DNA of 35,927 nucleotides from Alteromonas sp. KUL42 (GTDB lineage: Bacteria; Pseudomonadota; Gammaproteobacteria; Enterobacterales; Alteromonadaceae), in assembly GCF_006538325.1 (NCBI RefSeq), contig NZ_BJKK01000028.1, forward strand, positions 1-35,927, written 5' to 3'. A program made the translations under genes and the position numbers. The notes beneath the pieces were generated by a model, which saw only the letters and a program-made list of their open reading frames with translations, made no database searches and had not been told where the DNA came from. This document shows positions 8,515 through 15,995 of this stretch, in pieces (within the stretch, counting starts at the first letter, position 1; the number at the start of each line of letters is the position of its first letter).

Positions 8515-8533
8515 AATGATAATGGTTTTCATT
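8515..8533. promoter_or_regulatory. Fur-like box in front of the TonB2-type operon
   Basis: AATGATAATGGTTTTCATT matches the Fur 7-1-7 pattern: TGATAAT at 8517-8523, one spacer base, then GTTTTCA at 8525-8531, five of seven to the ideal half-site. It lies about 100 bases before the first gene. A TATAGT at 8565-8570 could be the -10, with a poor TTAGAT -35 at 8542-8547. Iron-Fur repression is inferred from the match and from the operon content. Confidence 0.6.
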
Positions 8534-8634
8534 AGCATATTTTAGATCGGTCACACGTTCTCGTTATAGTGTTCAGCCGAGTATCAAGTATTGATGGCTA
8601 TTTATCTGGTGACAAAAATGAAAGAGGGGATTGA

Positions 8635-9414
8635 ATGGTAGCTAAAAGGCATACGCTTACATTTATGTTTCTGCTTGCGCTATCGCTGTTAGTGTTAATG
8701 ACAAGTTTGGCATCTGCTCAGCCCCAAATAGAAGAAATAGATAAACTCACTGAACAGTGGCTGAGTATCGAGCGTCAAACACAAAAACTCGAGAACGAGT
8801 GGCGGGAAACTGAACCTGTATTACGACAACGTATTCAGTTATTAACCGATGAGCGTGCTCAACTTCAAACCATAATTAATGAAAACCAATCGACTTCTAC
8901 CGATGTTGAAGCGCAGCGAGACATACTGCTGTCTCAGCAAAGTGAGCTAGAAACACAACAAAATGAATTGGAGCACACGCTTTCAGGGGTAATAAGTCAA
9001 GTCGATAGCCTATATGCATTATTACCCGATTTACTGCGTCAAACCTGGGATAAAGAGCAAGCAGCACAAACACCTGATAGCAATACTTCAAACGTACTAC
9101 AAGTGGTTTTGGCAAAGCTTTCTGCGTTGCAGCAATTCAATAGTAAGTTATCAGTTAACCAAGCCGTAATACCAACGCCTGACGGTAAAGAGGTGCTCGT
9201 AAAACAATTTTATGCAGGCAGCGGCTATGCATGGTTTACCAGCCCCGACGGCCTCTATCAAGGCACGGGATCAAGCTTCGAAGGGGAATGGCAGTGGCAG
9301 TTTAGTGAGTTTGAAAGCCAAGATGACATATTACGTGCTATCGCAATGTTCGAAAAGATGCGCGAACCCGATTTTGTGCTGTTGCCTTTGATACTTTCTG
9401 AAGGGGCAAATTGA
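8635..9414 (+). CDS. DUF3450 family periplasmic coiled-coil protein of the TonB2-type system
   Basis: This 259-residue secreted protein has a signal peptide (~1-28, ending LASA), a long coiled coil rich in Q, E and L (~33-115) and a C-terminal globular part (~150-250). It matches the DUF3450 (PF11932) family, which is found with ExbB/ExbD/TonB genes in Alteromonadales and Vibrionales. The exact role is not known. A periplasmic accessory that works with the TtpC-like protein encoded next is a fair inference, since both carry an N-terminal coiled coil. A strong ribosome site (AGAGGGG) precedes ATG. Its stop codon overlaps the start of the next gene. It is the first gene of the operon behind a Fur-like box. 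Confidence 0.88.
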   Translation: MVAKRHTLTFMFLLALSLLVLMTSLASAQPQIEEIDKLTEQWLSIERQTQKLENEWRETEPVLRQRIQLLTDERAQLQTIINENQSTSTDVEAQRDILLSQQSELETQQNELEHTLSGVISQVDSLYALLPDLLRQTWDKEQAAQTPDSNTSNVLQVVLAKLSALQQFNSKLSVNQAVIPTPDGKEVLVKQFYAGSGYAWFTSPDGLYQGTGSSFEGEWQWQFSEFESQDDILRAIAMFEKMREPDFVLLPLILSEGAN

Positions 9415-10778
9415 TGAAGTCACGTCTTTTGTTTTCAATCTTTCTTATGCTCTCTTATTCATGGTCACTAGGCAGTGCTTCAGCTGCGGCGCCAATCGAT
9501 ACCATGGTGGCAAACATAAACGAAGCAAAGCAGCGTCTTGAGCGCACAGAAAACAAGATCAGTAAAGTACGGGGTGCGCTAGCCAATGAGGTGCGCATGC
9601 TAGAGCAGCAAGTACTGCGCCTACGTAATGAAACCGCAGTGATGCGCAGGAAGATGGATGAACGCACTTTGAGTTTATCACAACTGGAAACGCGACTATC
9701 AAGCTGGCAAGAGCAGCATGAATACCAACTAAACCTGTTAGACCGCTTTTTGCTTCAAAGTGGTGAAGAGCGTGTATCACTGCAGCAGCTAACCATTTTG
9801 GAGAAAGTGCAAAAAGTGGGTGAACAAGCTCAATATCATGCTAATCAACAAGTACCCCACTTTACTCAAGGGCAGGTTGTGCTTGAAAACGGCACAATCG
9901 AAAATGCACAAACTCTGTCACTGGGCCCTATTACATGGTACCTGTCGCAAGACAGTAATATCGCGGGTATCGCTGCTATCAAAAATGGCCTTCTTTCGTC
10001 AATTTCGACTTTTGACCTTCATGAAATCGATAATCTAAGAACCTTAGCAAACGACAGACACGGATTGATCAAACTAGACCCAACCCTAGGGCGCGCTACA
10101 ACCAGACAGCAAGCGTCCGACGGTATGGTTGAGCATGTAATAAAAGGCGGCGTTTGGGTTATTCCTATCGTGATATTTGGCGTCGTTTCTGCCCTTATTG
10201 CGCTGTTTAAAGTCGTTCAATTATGGCGTTTGCCACGTGTGAAACGGGTGGTGTCAGGTAAGGCTATGGAAAGCATAAACGGTAGCACTGAATCCGGTAG
10301 TTTGGGAAGTTGCTCTGATAATAGCTTCGAGGGAATGCAGCATGCCCTGTATCACATTGCCAAACACGCTGAAACATCTGCGCAGTGTGATGATGAATTG
10401 TTCTCTCAATTACAGCAAGACAAAATCAAACTCGAAAAATACAACGGGACAATTGCAGTTACTGCGGCAGTTGCTCCACTACTGGGTTTATTAGGCACAG
10501 TTAGTGGAATGATTGAGACATTCAGAATGATGACGGCATTTGGTGCGAGTGATCCCGAAGTTATTTCTGGCGGCATTGCAAAAGCACTGGTTACTACTGA
10601 ATTAGGCCTTGTTGTAGCTATTCCAGCGTTAATCTTAAACGCAGTGCTATCGAGAAAGTCACGCCAATATTACGATGAGTTAGAAAGCTTTGCTTTGGTA
10701 TTAAGTAATGATCAATGTGAACTCACTCACCGTGATGTACAGCACCAAGAGGGGGCTATTAAATGCTCGAGCAGTTAA
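9414..10778 (+). CDS. TtpC-like MotA/TolQ/ExbB proton-channel protein with periplasmic coiled coil
   Basis: This inner-membrane component of a TonB2-type energy system resembles Vibrio TtpC. It has a signal sequence, a periplasmic coiled coil (~32-105), a first membrane helix near residues 245-268, a cytoplasmic loop, and the MotA/TolQ/ExbB core. That core has two more helices (~347-371, with APLLGLLGTVSGMIETF, and ~393-414, with TTELGLVVAIPALILNAVLS). At 454 aa it is far longer than a plain ExbB because of the extra periplasmic part. ATG at 9414 is chosen because AAGGGG sits at the right distance and it overlaps the previous stop (TGATG). A TTG at 9411 is the alternative start. It overlaps the following exbB by 16 bases. 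Confidence 0.9.
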   Translation: MKSRLLFSIFLMLSYSWSLGSASAAAPIDTMVANINEAKQRLERTENKISKVRGALANEVRMLEQQVLRLRNETAVMRRKMDERTLSLSQLETRLSSWQEQHEYQLNLLDRFLLQSGEERVSLQQLTILEKVQKVGEQAQYHANQQVPHFTQGQVVLENGTIENAQTLSLGPITWYLSQDSNIAGIAAIKNGLLSSISTFDLHEIDNLRTLANDRHGLIKLDPTLGRATTRQQASDGMVEHVIKGGVWVIPIVIFGVVSALIALFKVVQLWRLPRVKRVVSGKAMESINGSTESGSLGSCSDNSFEGMQHALYHIAKHAETSAQCDDELFSQLQQDKIKLEKYNGTIAVTAAVAPLLGLLGTVSGMIETFRMMTAFGASDPEVISGGIAKALVTTELGLVVAIPALILNAVLSRKSRQYYDELESFALVLSNDQCELTHRDVQHQEGAIKCSSS

Positions 10779-11158
10779 CTGACAACACACTTTGCTGGTT
10801 TATGCTTGTTGTCGCATGGTTTGCTTATCAACAAATTTTCACGCTATTTAGCACAAGGCAACAGATCGCCGGTGTGCCAGATAGTGAAAAAGAACATACC
10901 AAACGTGAAATGCTACCTTCGGTGCTAGTCGGCGCGCTTCCTTTGATGGGGCTGTTAGGGACGATATCGAGCTTACAAGTTAGCTTTAGCGGCATGATGA
11001 CACAAGGTGTTGATAGCCAAGTCGTTACAGGTGGAATTGCTGATGCGCTATTTACCACTCAATTGGGTCTTGTATTAGCAGTACCTGGGTGGTTAATGCT
11101 AATGGGCGCTAGCAGTGCCGTAAAACGAACAATAGCGAGGGAGGCCAAATCATGGTAA
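10763..11158 (+). CDS. ExbB-type biopolymer transport proton channel
   Basis: This is a short ExbB (131 aa) of the TonB2-type complex that would use the proton gradient to energise TonB. Three membrane helices are visible (about 10-29, 50-72 and 90-114). The core motifs LPLMGLLGTISSLQVSF and TTQLGLVLAVPGWLM are family-typical. The strong ribosome site AAGAGGGGG lies inside the end of the upstream gene. The start overlaps the upstream gene by 16 bases and the end overlaps exbD by 7, indicating tight coupling. Compared with E. coli ExbB (~240 aa) it is minimal, as usual for TonB2 systems, which also have a TtpC partner. Confidence 0.9.
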   Translation: MLEQLTDNTLCWFMLVVAWFAYQQIFTLFSTRQQIAGVPDSEKEHTKREMLPSVLVGALPLMGLLGTISSLQVSFSGMMTQGVDSQVVTGGIADALFTTQLGLVLAVPGWLMLMGASSAVKRTIAREAKSW

Positions 11159-11559
11159 GTCGTTTGCAGCGTCGTCTTGAGTCTCATGAAGTGAAAGGCA
11201 TCGACATGTCACCGCTGCTTGACGTGGTTTTTATTCTGCTTATTTTCTTCATTGTTTCCACTGTGTTTGTTAAAGAAACTGGCGTGGAAGTAGACAAGCC
11301 CCAAGCTATATCCGCACAAAAGCTCGACCAAATGGCCATCATGCTGGCAATTACACAAACCAACGACGTTATGTACGACAACGCCAACATTGGTGTTAAT
11401 GGTGTGCGCTCAACGGTTGAACAATTACTAATGAAAGAGCCGCGCCCCGTGGTGATCCAAGTGGATAAAGCAGTGCGCTCTGAAGTACTAGTGGAAGTCA
11501 TTGATGAAGCAAAGCTGGCGGGGGCTGCCACCGTCAATATTGCTACGCGCAAGCCTTAA
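11152..11559 (+). CDS. ExbD-type biopolymer transport protein
   Basis: This 135-residue ExbD/TolR protein is the single-span partner of ExbB. A short cytoplasmic start is followed by one membrane helix (~19-40, MSPLLDVVFILLIFFIV) carrying D24, the conserved intramembrane aspartate needed for proton coupling. A periplasmic domain follows, ending in the family stretch DEAKLAGAATVNIATRKP. The ribosome site AGGGAGG lies within the end of exbB. Forty-eight bases separate it from tonB. Confidence 0.93.
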   Translation: MVSRLQRRLESHEVKGIDMSPLLDVVFILLIFFIVSTVFVKETGVEVDKPQAISAQKLDQMAIMLAITQTNDVMYDNANIGVNGVRSTVEQLLMKEPRPVVIQVDKAVRSEVLVEVIDEAKLAGAATVNIATRKP

Positions 11560-11607
11560 GTAGACAGAAATACCAGTCTAAAACGATATGAGTAAGTTGA
11601 AACGAAA

Positions 11608-12249
11608 GTGACAAATATGAAACAAGGTTTAACGCATGTTTTTAGTAGCGGAGCGTTGAGTAGTGTTGTACTACTCGGTGTCGTTGGCGTGATGTGGTTG
11701 GGCAATATGTTGTCACATGCACAGCTTGATAAGGTGGAAATCCGCGAGATAAATATTGCCATATCGCCACCGCCACCTCCTCCACCTAAAGCGCAACGCG
11801 TTGTGCAGGAAACGGAGGTACCCATACAAGTTGAGGGCGACGGCTTTGCAATTGCCATGAATGAACTTTCTGTGCGCCCTGATATTCGTATTACAAAGCC
11901 CGAAATGCCTACTTTGAGTGTAACAAATCAGCAGTGGGATATTCCCGATATTGAGCTTGACGCTTTTGGTCTCACTGATCTTGATTCAACCCCTACACTG
12001 CTTACGCCAGTGAAAGTTCGTTTTCCTAAGCGTCTTAAAAAGCAAGGTATAACACGCGTTGTCGTTAAATTGGATGTAATGATTGATGAAGCGGGTGATG
12101 TGAAGCTTTTGGATATAGTTGAAAACCCGCATCACGAGCTGAATAACGAAATTAGGCGCCTTGTTCATGCCAGTAAGTTCACATCACCTCACAGAGAAGA
12201 TGAAGTGGTAAAAGCCCGTTTCATCTGGCCAGTAGTGATTGAGGCATAG
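11608..12249 (+). CDS. tonB: TonB energy-transducing protein
   Basis: This 213-residue TonB links the ExbB/ExbD motor to outer-membrane receptors. It has a membrane anchor (~11-35), a seven-proline run P54-P60 starting a short periplasmic linker, and a C-terminal TonB fold (~130-213) with FPKRLKKQGITRVVVKLDV and DEAGDVKLLDIVENP, as in the family. The linker is much shorter than in E. coli TonB, typical of TonB2-like proteins. GTG at 11608 and ATG at 11617 are both possible starts, neither with a strong ribosome site. It belongs to the 8635-13658 operon. The receptor at 3078 and others elsewhere are possible clients. Confidence 0.92.
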   Translation: MTNMKQGLTHVFSSGALSSVVLLGVVGVMWLGNMLSHAQLDKVEIREINIAISPPPPPPPKAQRVVQETEVPIQVEGDGFAIAMNELSVRPDIRITKPEMPTLSVTNQQWDIPDIELDAFGLTDLDSTPTLLTPVKVRFPKRLKKQGITRVVVKLDVMIDEAGDVKLLDIVENPHHELNNEIRRLVHASKFTSPHREDEVVKARFIWPVVIEA

Positions 12250-12275
12250 TCGTTAAAGGCAAGGAGTTTATTAAG

Positions 12276-13658
12276 GTGATTAATTTGAGAACAAGTGCCG
12301 TAGTAGGCATTTTCAGCATAATCGTTAATGTGTTAACCGTATTTTCTTTGCCTGTAGCGGCGGAGATAGTTGTGGAACTCCAAGCGCCTGATTGGCATTT
12401 TGTATTGCGTCAAAGCGAGTATGCTGAACGCGAAGTGCATATGTCCGTCGACGATAGAGAATTTGTTCGTCAAATTCAGTCAGATTTACAAGCGGGTAAA
12501 TATAGCTTGGTTATCAATGCATTTAATGCCCGTGAAATCTCAACCCTTAGCCCGCGTCTAAAAGCACTTTACGGTCAAGTTTTGTTAAACGAAGAGAAAT
12601 ATGTATTGGCTGAAAAGGTGCTATTAGATGCGCTGGAAAGTATGCCTAGTTCGCCATCCGTAAACAGAAGTTTAAGCATGGTTTACTTAATGACAGGAGA
12701 GCAAGATATCGCGCGAAAGCACCTTACTCGATGTGTTGAATTAGGTATTCAAGATGCGCAAATATTTGGTCAACTTGCCTATGCCAATTTGCAGCTTGGC
12801 AAGCCTATGTCAGCGATAAGCGCATACCAAAATGCACTCATGTTAGAGCCTGACAATACACAATGGTATCAAGGATTACTATTTGCGCTGATCGAAACTA
12901 ACGCGCTTGCTCAAGCTGAAAGCTTACTGAGTGAAATGCTATTAAATGACGAGAACAATAAACAACTTTGGTTGCAGCGTGGCCATATAGCACTAAAGCA
13001 GGGCAAGGTAACAAAAGCATTGAGTAGCCTTGAAGCGGCAATGTCACTGGGTGATAGCTCACTGTCCAATTTGATCTCCATCGCTAAGCTGCACGCATCA
13101 GACGGCAGTTTACGGCGTGCATCAGATATTCTTGTTGAGAATATTGCTTCCTTTTTAACAGATAAAAGTAGCGAAGGTTTTGAAGCCTTTAAAACCATAG
13201 CGTCATATTTAGCGAATCAACAGCAGTGGGGTGAATTGGAACGGCTCACAAAGGCAGCTGAAGAGTACAGAAATGCGCTCAGTCCGTTACAGATGGCATC
13301 TATTAACGTGTTACAAGCGAAAGTGGCGATAAATAAAGGGAAGAACGAGTCGGCTATCGCATTGCTTACTCACGCTATTGAGCGCATGCCAGACAATGGC
13401 GAAGCGTTGTTGGCGCTGGCAAAACTATATCAAAAACAGCACAAAATTGAACGCGCTAAGATGATGTATTTACGCGCGGAAGCATTTGAGGATATTAAAC
13501 AGCAAGCGATGTTAGGGCGGGTGCAAGTTGCCCTAGAGCAACGCCAATATCACCAAGCGCTGGAGATACTTCGCAACGTATATAGAGCGTTCCCCTCGCG
13601 TACTGACTTACTCAACAACATTCGAACACTAGAAAGCTTAGTAACCAATACACTTTAA
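12276..13658 (+). CDS. TPR-repeat protein of the TonB2-type operon
   Basis: This 460-residue exported or membrane-anchored protein consists of tetratricopeptide repeats. A hydrophobic N-terminus (~9-29) precedes helix-turn-helix repeats with TPR signatures, for example ISAYQNALMLEPDN, ALSSLEAAMSLG, and a C-terminal set with GEALLALAKLYQKQHKIERA. The start is GTG at 12276, preceded by AAGGAG. It lies 26 bases after tonB and is the last gene of the operon. TPR proteins are common in TonB2-type loci and are probably scaffolds that stabilise the complex. That role is inference; the repeats themselves are clear. Confidence 0.85.
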   Translation: MINLRTSAVVGIFSIIVNVLTVFSLPVAAEIVVELQAPDWHFVLRQSEYAEREVHMSVDDREFVRQIQSDLQAGKYSLVINAFNAREISTLSPRLKALYGQVLLNEEKYVLAEKVLLDALESMPSSPSVNRSLSMVYLMTGEQDIARKHLTRCVELGIQDAQIFGQLAYANLQLGKPMSAISAYQNALMLEPDNTQWYQGLLFALIETNALAQAESLLSEMLLNDENNKQLWLQRGHIALKQGKVTKALSSLEAAMSLGDSSLSNLISIAKLHASDGSLRRASDILVENIASFLTDKSSEGFEAFKTIASYLANQQQWGELERLTKAAEEYRNALSPLQMASINVLQAKVAINKGKNESAIALLTHAIERMPDNGEALLALAKLYQKQHKIERAKMMYLRAEAFEDIKQQAMLGRVQVALEQRQYHQALEILRNVYRAFPSRTDLLNNIRTLESLVTNTL

Positions 13659-13766
13659 GGCCTATTGGTCTTTTGTGAACTAACTCTAAAGGTAAGTACG
13701 CGCTAATTTCTTACTAAAAATGCATTTAATAAAGGCTTACTAAAAAGAGGTTAGCTCATTTCTTTA

Positions 13767-13787
13767 AAATGAGAATAACTCTCATTT
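13767..13787. promoter_or_regulatory. Fur-like box in front of the PepSY/reductase operon
   Basis: AAATGAGA-ATAAC-TCTCATTT is a perfect 8-5-8 palindrome. It fits the Fur pattern (TGAGAAT-A-ACTCTCA, the usual gAGAATnnnnCTCt-like variant). It ends three bases before a good -35, so Fur-Fe2+ binding would block RNA polymerase. Confidence 0.75.
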
Positions 13788-13790
13788 GCA

Positions 13791-13818
13791 TTGAAAAGTG
13801 TGTAAATATCTGTATCAT
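13791..13818 (+). promoter_or_regulatory. Sigma-70 promoter of the PepSY/reductase operon
   Basis: TTGAAA (13791-13796), a 16-base spacer and TATCAT (13813-13818) lie about 46 bases before the first start codon and directly downstream of the Fur-like palindrome. Confidence 0.6.
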
Positions 13819-13864
13819 CTGGCGCGTAAAATTAAATTAGAACACCTGAGAAATAAGAAAACGT

Positions 13865-14464
13865 ATGAGCTTTTCATTGGGCGGAATTAGGCAATGGCAT
13901 TGGATCAGTGGGGCCATTTGCCTCGTGGGCATGATGCTCTTTGCGCTGACGGGGATCACCTTGAACCATGCGGCAGACATTCCCGCGAATAGAGTAGTCA
14001 CCACCGCCGAATCTCAATTGCCAGAGGCCTTAGTCGATCAGCTTTTACTATTGGATGAGGGAGAAATCCAAATTCCTAGTGCTCTTGTAGCCTTTATGCA
14101 AGAAGACAAAAGTATTGCAGTGCCTTCTTCAGTCTCAGGTGAGTGGGATGGGATAGAGTTTTATGCAGCCTGGCCTGGACCAGGTGCTGATAGCTGGATT
14201 GCAGTTGATGCGGAACTTGCAACCGTGACCTACGAAAGTGTTGATAGAGGTTGGATATCATATTTTAACGACCTGCATAAAGGTCGTAATACAGGCGATA
14301 TATGGCGTTGGTTCATCGATATTTTTGCAGTGGCTTGCATTATTTTTAGTGTGACAGGGCTGCAATTGCTAATGCGTCATTCAAAAAATCGCGTGTCTAC
14401 ATGGCCAGTCACCGCACTCGGTGTACTCGTCCCCTTTGTTATCATTTTAATATTTGTGCACTAG
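13865..14464 (+). CDS. PepSY-associated TM-helix protein (PepSY_TM_like)
   Basis: This 199-residue inner-membrane protein has a first helix at ~14-36 (WISGAICLVGMMLFALTG), a periplasmic PepSY-like part, and two C-terminal helices (~148-170 and ~179-198). Histidines H12, H34 and H138 (in NDLHKGRN) lie at the membrane edges, where PepSY-TM ferrisiderophore reductases are thought to bind heme. The family is linked to reduction or release of iron from siderophores. It is the first gene after a Fur-like box. Downstream in the same operon is a flavodoxin/FNR reductase that could feed it electrons. The family call is firm; heme binding and the electron route are inferred from the family and context. 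Confidence 0.85.
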   Translation: MSFSLGGIRQWHWISGAICLVGMMLFALTGITLNHAADIPANRVVTTAESQLPEALVDQLLLLDEGEIQIPSALVAFMQEDKSIAVPSSVSGEWDGIEFYAAWPGPGADSWIAVDAELATVTYESVDRGWISYFNDLHKGRNTGDIWRWFIDIFAVACIIFSVTGLQLLMRHSKNRVSTWPVTALGVLVPFVIILIFVH

Positions 14465-14531
14465 TGCAGAGTTAGTTGCGAGAGGTTAATGGTTGTGCGC
14501 CTTAGCCGAGGACCAATCAAGGAGTGTTTAG

Positions 14532-15074
14532 ATGAAAGTAAAAAAAGGTTCAATATTCACATCTGCTTTTTGGGGTTTAGCGTTGTTTGCAGGCGCTACT
14601 CAAGCTGCGGACCAAATGTCGAGTAAAATAGCATTGGACGTTACATTGCCACAGCTCAATGTGGCTGAGTATCACAAACCCTACCTTGCGGTATGGATAG
14701 AAGACAACAAGCGCAAAGCCACACAAGTGGCGGTTTGGTATGACGTAGAAATGCGTGAGGACAAAGGTAAAGAATGGCTTAAGGATCTTCGACAATGGTG
14801 GCGCCGCGGTGGTCGAAGCTTAGACTTGCCCTATGACGGTCTAACAAGTGCAACGAAAGGACCGGGCGATTACACCCTCGACACACAACTTAATACAGCG
14901 CTGGCAAATTTGCCTGATGGCGAATACACCTTACGCGTAGAAGCGTCACGTGAAGTGGGTGGTAGAGAAGTGCTTTCCTTACCTTTTGCACTTCCGTTAT
15001 CAGCTAACAGCCTACCTATTGAAAAGATAGGAAAGTCAGAACTTGGACGTGTTGCAATGCGTCTTGAAGACTAA
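14532..15074 (+). CDS. DUF2271 domain periplasmic protein
   Basis: This 180-residue secreted protein has a signal peptide (~1-25, ending ATQA) and a DUF2271 (PF10029) domain marked by KPYLAVWIEDNKRKATQVAVWY, a tryptophan-rich stretch KDLRQWWRRGG and a terminal beta-rich part with DGEYTLRVEASREVGG. It is known from neighbourhoods with PepSY and DUF4198 genes. Its biochemical role is unknown, and a metal- or flavin-transfer accessory in the periplasm is only a guess. AAGGAG precedes the start by 7 bases. Spacing to both neighbours (67 and 57 bases) fits one operon. Confidence 0.88.
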   Translation: MKVKKGSIFTSAFWGLALFAGATQAADQMSSKIALDVTLPQLNVAEYHKPYLAVWIEDNKRKATQVAVWYDVEMREDKGKEWLKDLRQWWRRGGRSLDLPYDGLTSATKGPGDYTLDTQLNTALANLPDGEYTLRVEASREVGGREVLSLPFALPLSANSLPIEKIGKSELGRVAMRLED

Positions 15075-15131
15075 ATGAGACTCGAAATTTCATTGTCAAC
15101 GCATTCAACAAGCGCTCACTAAGAGGAAATT

Positions 15132-15965
15132 ATGAAAAGATTATTAGCAAAAATGTCAGTAGCTGCTCTCGCTGCATCTCTCACCGTGTCATTCTCAGCA
15201 AGTGCTCACCGTGCATGGCTTTTACCAAGTTCAACAGTGTTGTCTGGTGAAAATGCGTATGTAACCTTTGATGCTGCTATTTCAAATACCATTTTTCATC
15301 CCGATCATTTCGCCATGAATACCAGTAATTTGGTGGTCACATCTCCTGACGGTAAAGTAGTTGATGTTGAGAATATTGCGCGTGGTAGATATCGTACAAC
15401 GTTTGATTTGAAATTGAATAAAGAAGGGACCTACAAAGTAGCTTCAGCCAGCAGTGGCATTCGTGCATTTTGGCGTGACGAAGATGGGAATCGCAAAATG
15501 TGGCCTGGTCGTGGTGAACAGTACAAGCCAGAAGAATTCAACACCGCGGTGCCGAAAAAGGCAACTGATCTTCGCGTGATGCAAAGCTCTCGCCGCGTTG
15601 AAACCTTCGTTACACTTGGTGCCCCTTCAATGGATGTATTTGCACCTACCAATGAGGGTTTAGAATTAATTCCGGTTACTCACCCCAACGATTTATTCGC
15701 TACTGAAACTGCCACATTCAAGTTACTGATTGATGGTAAACCTGCTGTGGGCGCTGAAGCAGAAATTGTACGAGGTGGTATGCGTTACAGAAACGATCAA
15801 GAAACCATTGTTGTTGTTTCAGATGAGAATGGTGTAATCGAAGTAACTTGGCCACAAGCGGGCATGTATTTCATCGAGATAAGCTATCAAGATGACAAAG
15901 CCAAGAAGCCTGCTACTTCGCGTAATGGCAGCTACTCAGGTACTGTTGAAGTACTTCCACTCTAA
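15132..15965 (+). CDS. DUF4198 domain periplasmic protein
   Basis: This 277-residue secreted protein has a signal peptide (~1-25, ending ASA) followed at once by HRAWLLPSSTVLSGENAYVTFD, the hallmark start of DUF4198 (PF10670, related to the NikM-like periplasmic parts of metal-uptake systems). The mature N-terminus would carry the histidine (H26), which in related proteins can bind metal. The C-terminal half has an Ig/carboxypeptidase-regulatory-like beta fold (VVVSDENGVIEVTWPQAGMY). The ribosome site AAGAGGA is clear. It is the third gene of the Fur-like-box operon. A role in holding or delivering a metal is inferred. Confidence 0.88.
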   Translation: MKRLLAKMSVAALAASLTVSFSASAHRAWLLPSSTVLSGENAYVTFDAAISNTIFHPDHFAMNTSNLVVTSPDGKVVDVENIARGRYRTTFDLKLNKEGTYKVASASSGIRAFWRDEDGNRKMWPGRGEQYKPEEFNTAVPKKATDLRVMQSSRRVETFVTLGAPSMDVFAPTNEGLELIPVTHPNDLFATETATFKLLIDGKPAVGAEAEIVRGGMRYRNDQETIVVVSDENGVIEVTWPQAGMYFIEISYQDDKAKKPATSRNGSYSGTVEVLPL

Positions 15966-15995
15966 GATCTATCTGATTGAAGTTGCTTTAATATC

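Noticed and set aside
11556..11858. Minus-strand frame opposite the start of tonB, with a glycine run
   Set aside because: The glycines are simply the complement of the proline codons of TonB; no independent coding evidence.
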